Shown: one piece after another, positions 6,116 to 7,692 of the stretch
Numbering within the stretch: position 1 is the first letter of the stretch
Layout: every line of letters begins with the position of its first letter
NCBI GenBank assembly: GCA_964353465.1
Contig: CAYGWQ010000268.1
Coordinates: 1 to 7,692 of the forward strand
Direction of reading: 5' to 3'
Length of the DNA: 7,692 nucleotides
Source of the DNA: JAFNAG01 sp964353465
GTDB taxonomy: Bacteria > Acidobacteriota > UBA6911
Notes under the pieces: generated by a model
Database searches by the model: none
The model's input: only the letters and a program-made list of their open reading frames with translations
What the model was told of the DNA's origin: nothing
Program-made: the position numbers and the translations under genes

Positions 6116-7501
6116 ATGATTGAAACCGTTCTGGCTTTCATCGTGGTGTTGGGAATCGTGATCACCGTTCATGAGTTCGGCCATTTCGCAATGGCCAAGC
6201 TCCTCAAGATACGGGTGATCACCTTTTCCCTGGGGTTCGGCCCCCGACTGGTCGGATTTACCCATGGAGGGACGGAGTACCGCATCAGCCCCATACCACT
6301 GGGCGGCTATGTCAAGATGGCCGGAGAAACCTTTGATGAAGATCGCCAGGGCGCGCCGGACGAGTTCCTCTCCCATCCCAAATGGCATCGGCTGCTCGTT
6401 GCGCTTGCCGGCCCGGTCATGAACGTCCTGCTGGCCGTGGTGATCGTGGCCACATCGTACATGCAAGGAATGTGGATCCCGCGCCATATTAATGAGCCGG
6501 CGATCGTCGGCCCGATTCAGCCCAATTCGATCGCCCGCCGGGCGGGACTTCAATCGGGCGACCACATCGTCTCGGTCAACGGCAACGAGGTCAACACCTG
6601 GCAGAGCATGGAGATTGCATTGGGAACGGCTCCCCGGGATACGTTGCTTGTGACCGTCGAGCGCGGCGGCCGCCGGATGGAACTGCGCCTTGATCCTCCG
6701 CAAACCGAAGGCATAGACGCGGACAGCCTTGGCTTCAAATATATGATTCCCAGGACCATCGTACGGGATCTGGATCCGAACTCGGCCGCGAAAAAGGCCG
6801 GCCTGAAAATCGGCGATGAAATCCTTTCGGTGCAGGGAGGCGGCCGGGCGGGCCGCGGCTTCGATCAGATCCTGAACATCATTGCGGAGAGCAAGGGGGT
6901 GCCGCTGCAATTCGAGATCCGGCGCCCGGCCGCGCTACCCAAGCCCGATGCAAGCTGGGAAGAACTTCTCGAAGGGCTGCAACGCGACAGCACAACCCTG
7001 CAGATCACCATCACTCCGGCAGAAGACAAGGGCCGTGTGATCGCTGGCTTCTTCACGGAGATTCCTGCCGACCGCGAGCATTATGGAGTTGCGGGCTCCC
7101 TGGTGCAGTCGGTCCGTTACAATTACGATATCGCGATTATCACCTACAAGGTAATCGGAAGGATCTTTACCGGCAGAGCCTCCGTCAAGACTATTTCCGG
7201 CCCCATTGAGATCGCGAACGTAGCCGGGAGCGCTGCCCGCACCGGCAGCGCCCGGCTCTTCTTCGGATTTGTGGGATTGTTAAGCCTCAATCTCGGGATT
7301 TTCAACCTGCTTCCGATTCCCATCCTCGATGGAGGCGTAATTTTCTTGCTTTTGATCGAAACCTTGATCGGCAGAGACCTAAGCCTAAGGATCAAGGAGA
7401 AGATCGTTCAGGTGGGCTTCGTTTTCCTGATCCTCCTGATGGGATTCGTCGTGATCAACGATCTCATGAAAATCCCACGCTTTAACAACATCTTCCGCTA
7501 A
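6116..7501 (+). CDS. rseP: RseP-type site-2 intramembrane zinc metalloprotease with two PDZ domains
   Basis: This is an M50-family protease that cuts substrates within the membrane. In E. coli RseP releases sigma-E by cleaving the anti-sigma factor RseA and clears signal-peptide remnants. The 461-residue protein has the zinc motif HEFGH (residues 19-23) in its first membrane segment. GYVKMAGE follows, then a second segment near LLVALAGPVMNVLLAVVIVA. Two periplasmic PDZ domains follow: one around NSIARRAGLQSGDHIVSVNG, the second around NSAAKKAGLKIGDEILSVQG. NLLPIPILDGG supplies the third zinc ligand, Asp405, and a final membrane segment lies near residues 433-450. Length and layout match E. 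coli RseP. AAGAGGAA (6099-6106) precedes the ATG by 9 bases. Its substrate here is unknown; no rseA or rpoE gene is in the window. The stop overlaps the convergent STAS gene. Confidence 0.95.
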   Translation: MIETVLAFIVVLGIVITVHEFGHFAMAKLLKIRVITFSLGFGPRLVGFTHGGTEYRISPIPLGGYVKMAGETFDEDRQGAPDEFLSHPKWHRLLVALAGPVMNVLLAVVIVATSYMQGMWIPRHINEPAIVGPIQPNSIARRAGLQSGDHIVSVNGNEVNTWQSMEIALGTAPRDTLLVTVERGGRRMELRLDPPQTEGIDADSLGFKYMIPRTIVRDLDPNSAAKKAGLKIGDEILSVQGGGRAGRGFDQILNIIAESKGVPLQFEIRRPAALPKPDASWEELLEGLQRDSTTLQITITPAEDKGRVIAGFFTEIPADREHYGVAGSLVQSVRYNYDIAIITYKVIGRIFTGRASVKTISGPIEIANVAGSAARTGSARLFFGFVGLLSLNLGIFNLLPIPILDGGVIFLLLIETLIGRDLSLRIKEKIVQVGFVFLILLMGFVVINDLMKIPRFNNIFR

Positions 7502-7692
7502 AAGCTGGAAATTGCAGCCTGCTCGCTGTCGAAGACCTGAAACACCGTCAGGAGTTTGGTAATGGCGAGGAGTTCGTGGATCTTCTTCGTCAGATTCACC
7601 AACTTAAGATGCCCGCCCTGATTGGTGACCGTCGTATAGCTGCTCACGAGTTCGCCTATCCCCGAGCTGTCGATATAGTTGACGTCGGACAG
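7498..7692 (-). CDS. STAS-domain protein, anti-anti-sigma factor type (C-terminal part; start beyond window)
   Basis: Read leftward from the right edge, an open frame of 64 codons ends with TAG at 7498-7500. Its product includes VNYIDSSGIGELVSSYTTV, followed by GGHLKLVNLTKKIHELLAITKL and FQVFDSEQAAISSF. This is the second half of a SpoIIAA/RsbV-like STAS domain. The DSSGIG block carries the serine that partner anti-sigma kinases phosphorylate in this family. LVNLTKKIHELLAITKL and FQVFDSEQAA match the later helices and strand of the fold. The N-terminal part, about 45-55 residues in typical members, lies outside the window. Such proteins relieve sigma-factor inhibition by binding an anti-sigma factor in partner switching, but STAS modules have other roles too. 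The gene converges on rseP; the shared CTAA holds both stop codons. A functional link with RseP is not shown. Confidence 0.88.
   Translation of the reverse strand: MSDVNYIDSSGIGELVSSYTTVTNQGGHLKLVNLTKKIHELLAITKLLTVFQVFDSEQAAISSF

Noticed and set aside
6065..6910. A 281-codon minus-strand open frame antisense to the first half of rseP
   Set aside because: It is opposite the HEFGH and PDZ-coding part of rseP and has no family resemblance.
6116..7692. A sigma-factor signalling module made of RseP and the STAS protein
   Set aside because: The genes are convergent, not an operon. The STAS protein belongs to the partner-switching type, which is not known to use site-2 proteolysis, and no anti-sigma or sigma gene is visible.
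1..7692. An undescribed defence, mobile or biosynthetic system
   Set aside because: All complete genes belong to well-known core families with intact motifs, and no unassigned gene of meaningful length remains in the gaps.

Overview
The window is a chromosomal housekeeping segment of a moderately GC-rich bacterium (near 60 % GC by eye). It holds eight protein genes: seven complete core genes and one cut by the right edge. I see no rRNA, tRNA, CRISPR array, transposase, phage gene or toxin-antitoxin pair. No gene-free stretch exceeds about 210 bases. The protein families are universal, so taxonomy is only loosely constrained. The use of the MEP isoprenoid route, a two-PDZ RseP-type protease, paired pyrE-truA genes and repeat-bearing intergenic gaps would suit an acidobacterial or deltaproteobacterial-type genome. 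That is an impression, not a demonstrated assignment.

Left part (1-1399): two genes on the minus strand, yebC then ruvC, 12 bases apart. yebC encodes a YebC/TACO1-family translation or regulatory factor, and ruvC encodes the Holliday-junction endonuclease. The yebC-ruvC order is a widespread arrangement. ruvA and ruvB, which often follow, are not visible. The 121 bases after ruvC form a palindrome-rich, repeat-like segment.

Centre-left (1400-2824): a 112-base divergent intergenic region separates yebC from a plus-strand pair. The pair is pyrE (orotate phosphoribosyltransferase) and truA (tRNA pseudouridine 38-40 synthase), joined by a 4-base ATGA overlap, so probably co-transcribed and translationally coupled.

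Centre to right (3034-7501): the classical envelope/isoprenoid cluster uppS-cdsA-dxr-rseP on the plus strand. Dxr makes MEP, the committed precursor of isoprenoids. UppS condenses isoprenoid units into undecaprenyl diphosphate, the lipid carrier for cell-wall precursors. CdsA makes CDP-diacylglycerol for phospholipids. RseP is an intramembrane site-2 protease. The gaps before uppS (209 bases) and between cdsA and dxr (198 bases) each carry a different low-complexity or palindromic repeat element. dxr may also have its own promoter.

Right edge (7498-7692): the C-terminal 64 codons of a minus-strand STAS-domain gene of the anti-anti-sigma type. It converges on rseP, and the two stop codons overlap within CTAA.

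I do not see a previously undescribed system here. The points worth a second look are the three intergenic repeat-like elements, the tail-to-tail stop overlap, a conservative substitution in the CdsA signature, and the isolation of ruvC and of the uppS cluster from some usual neighbours.
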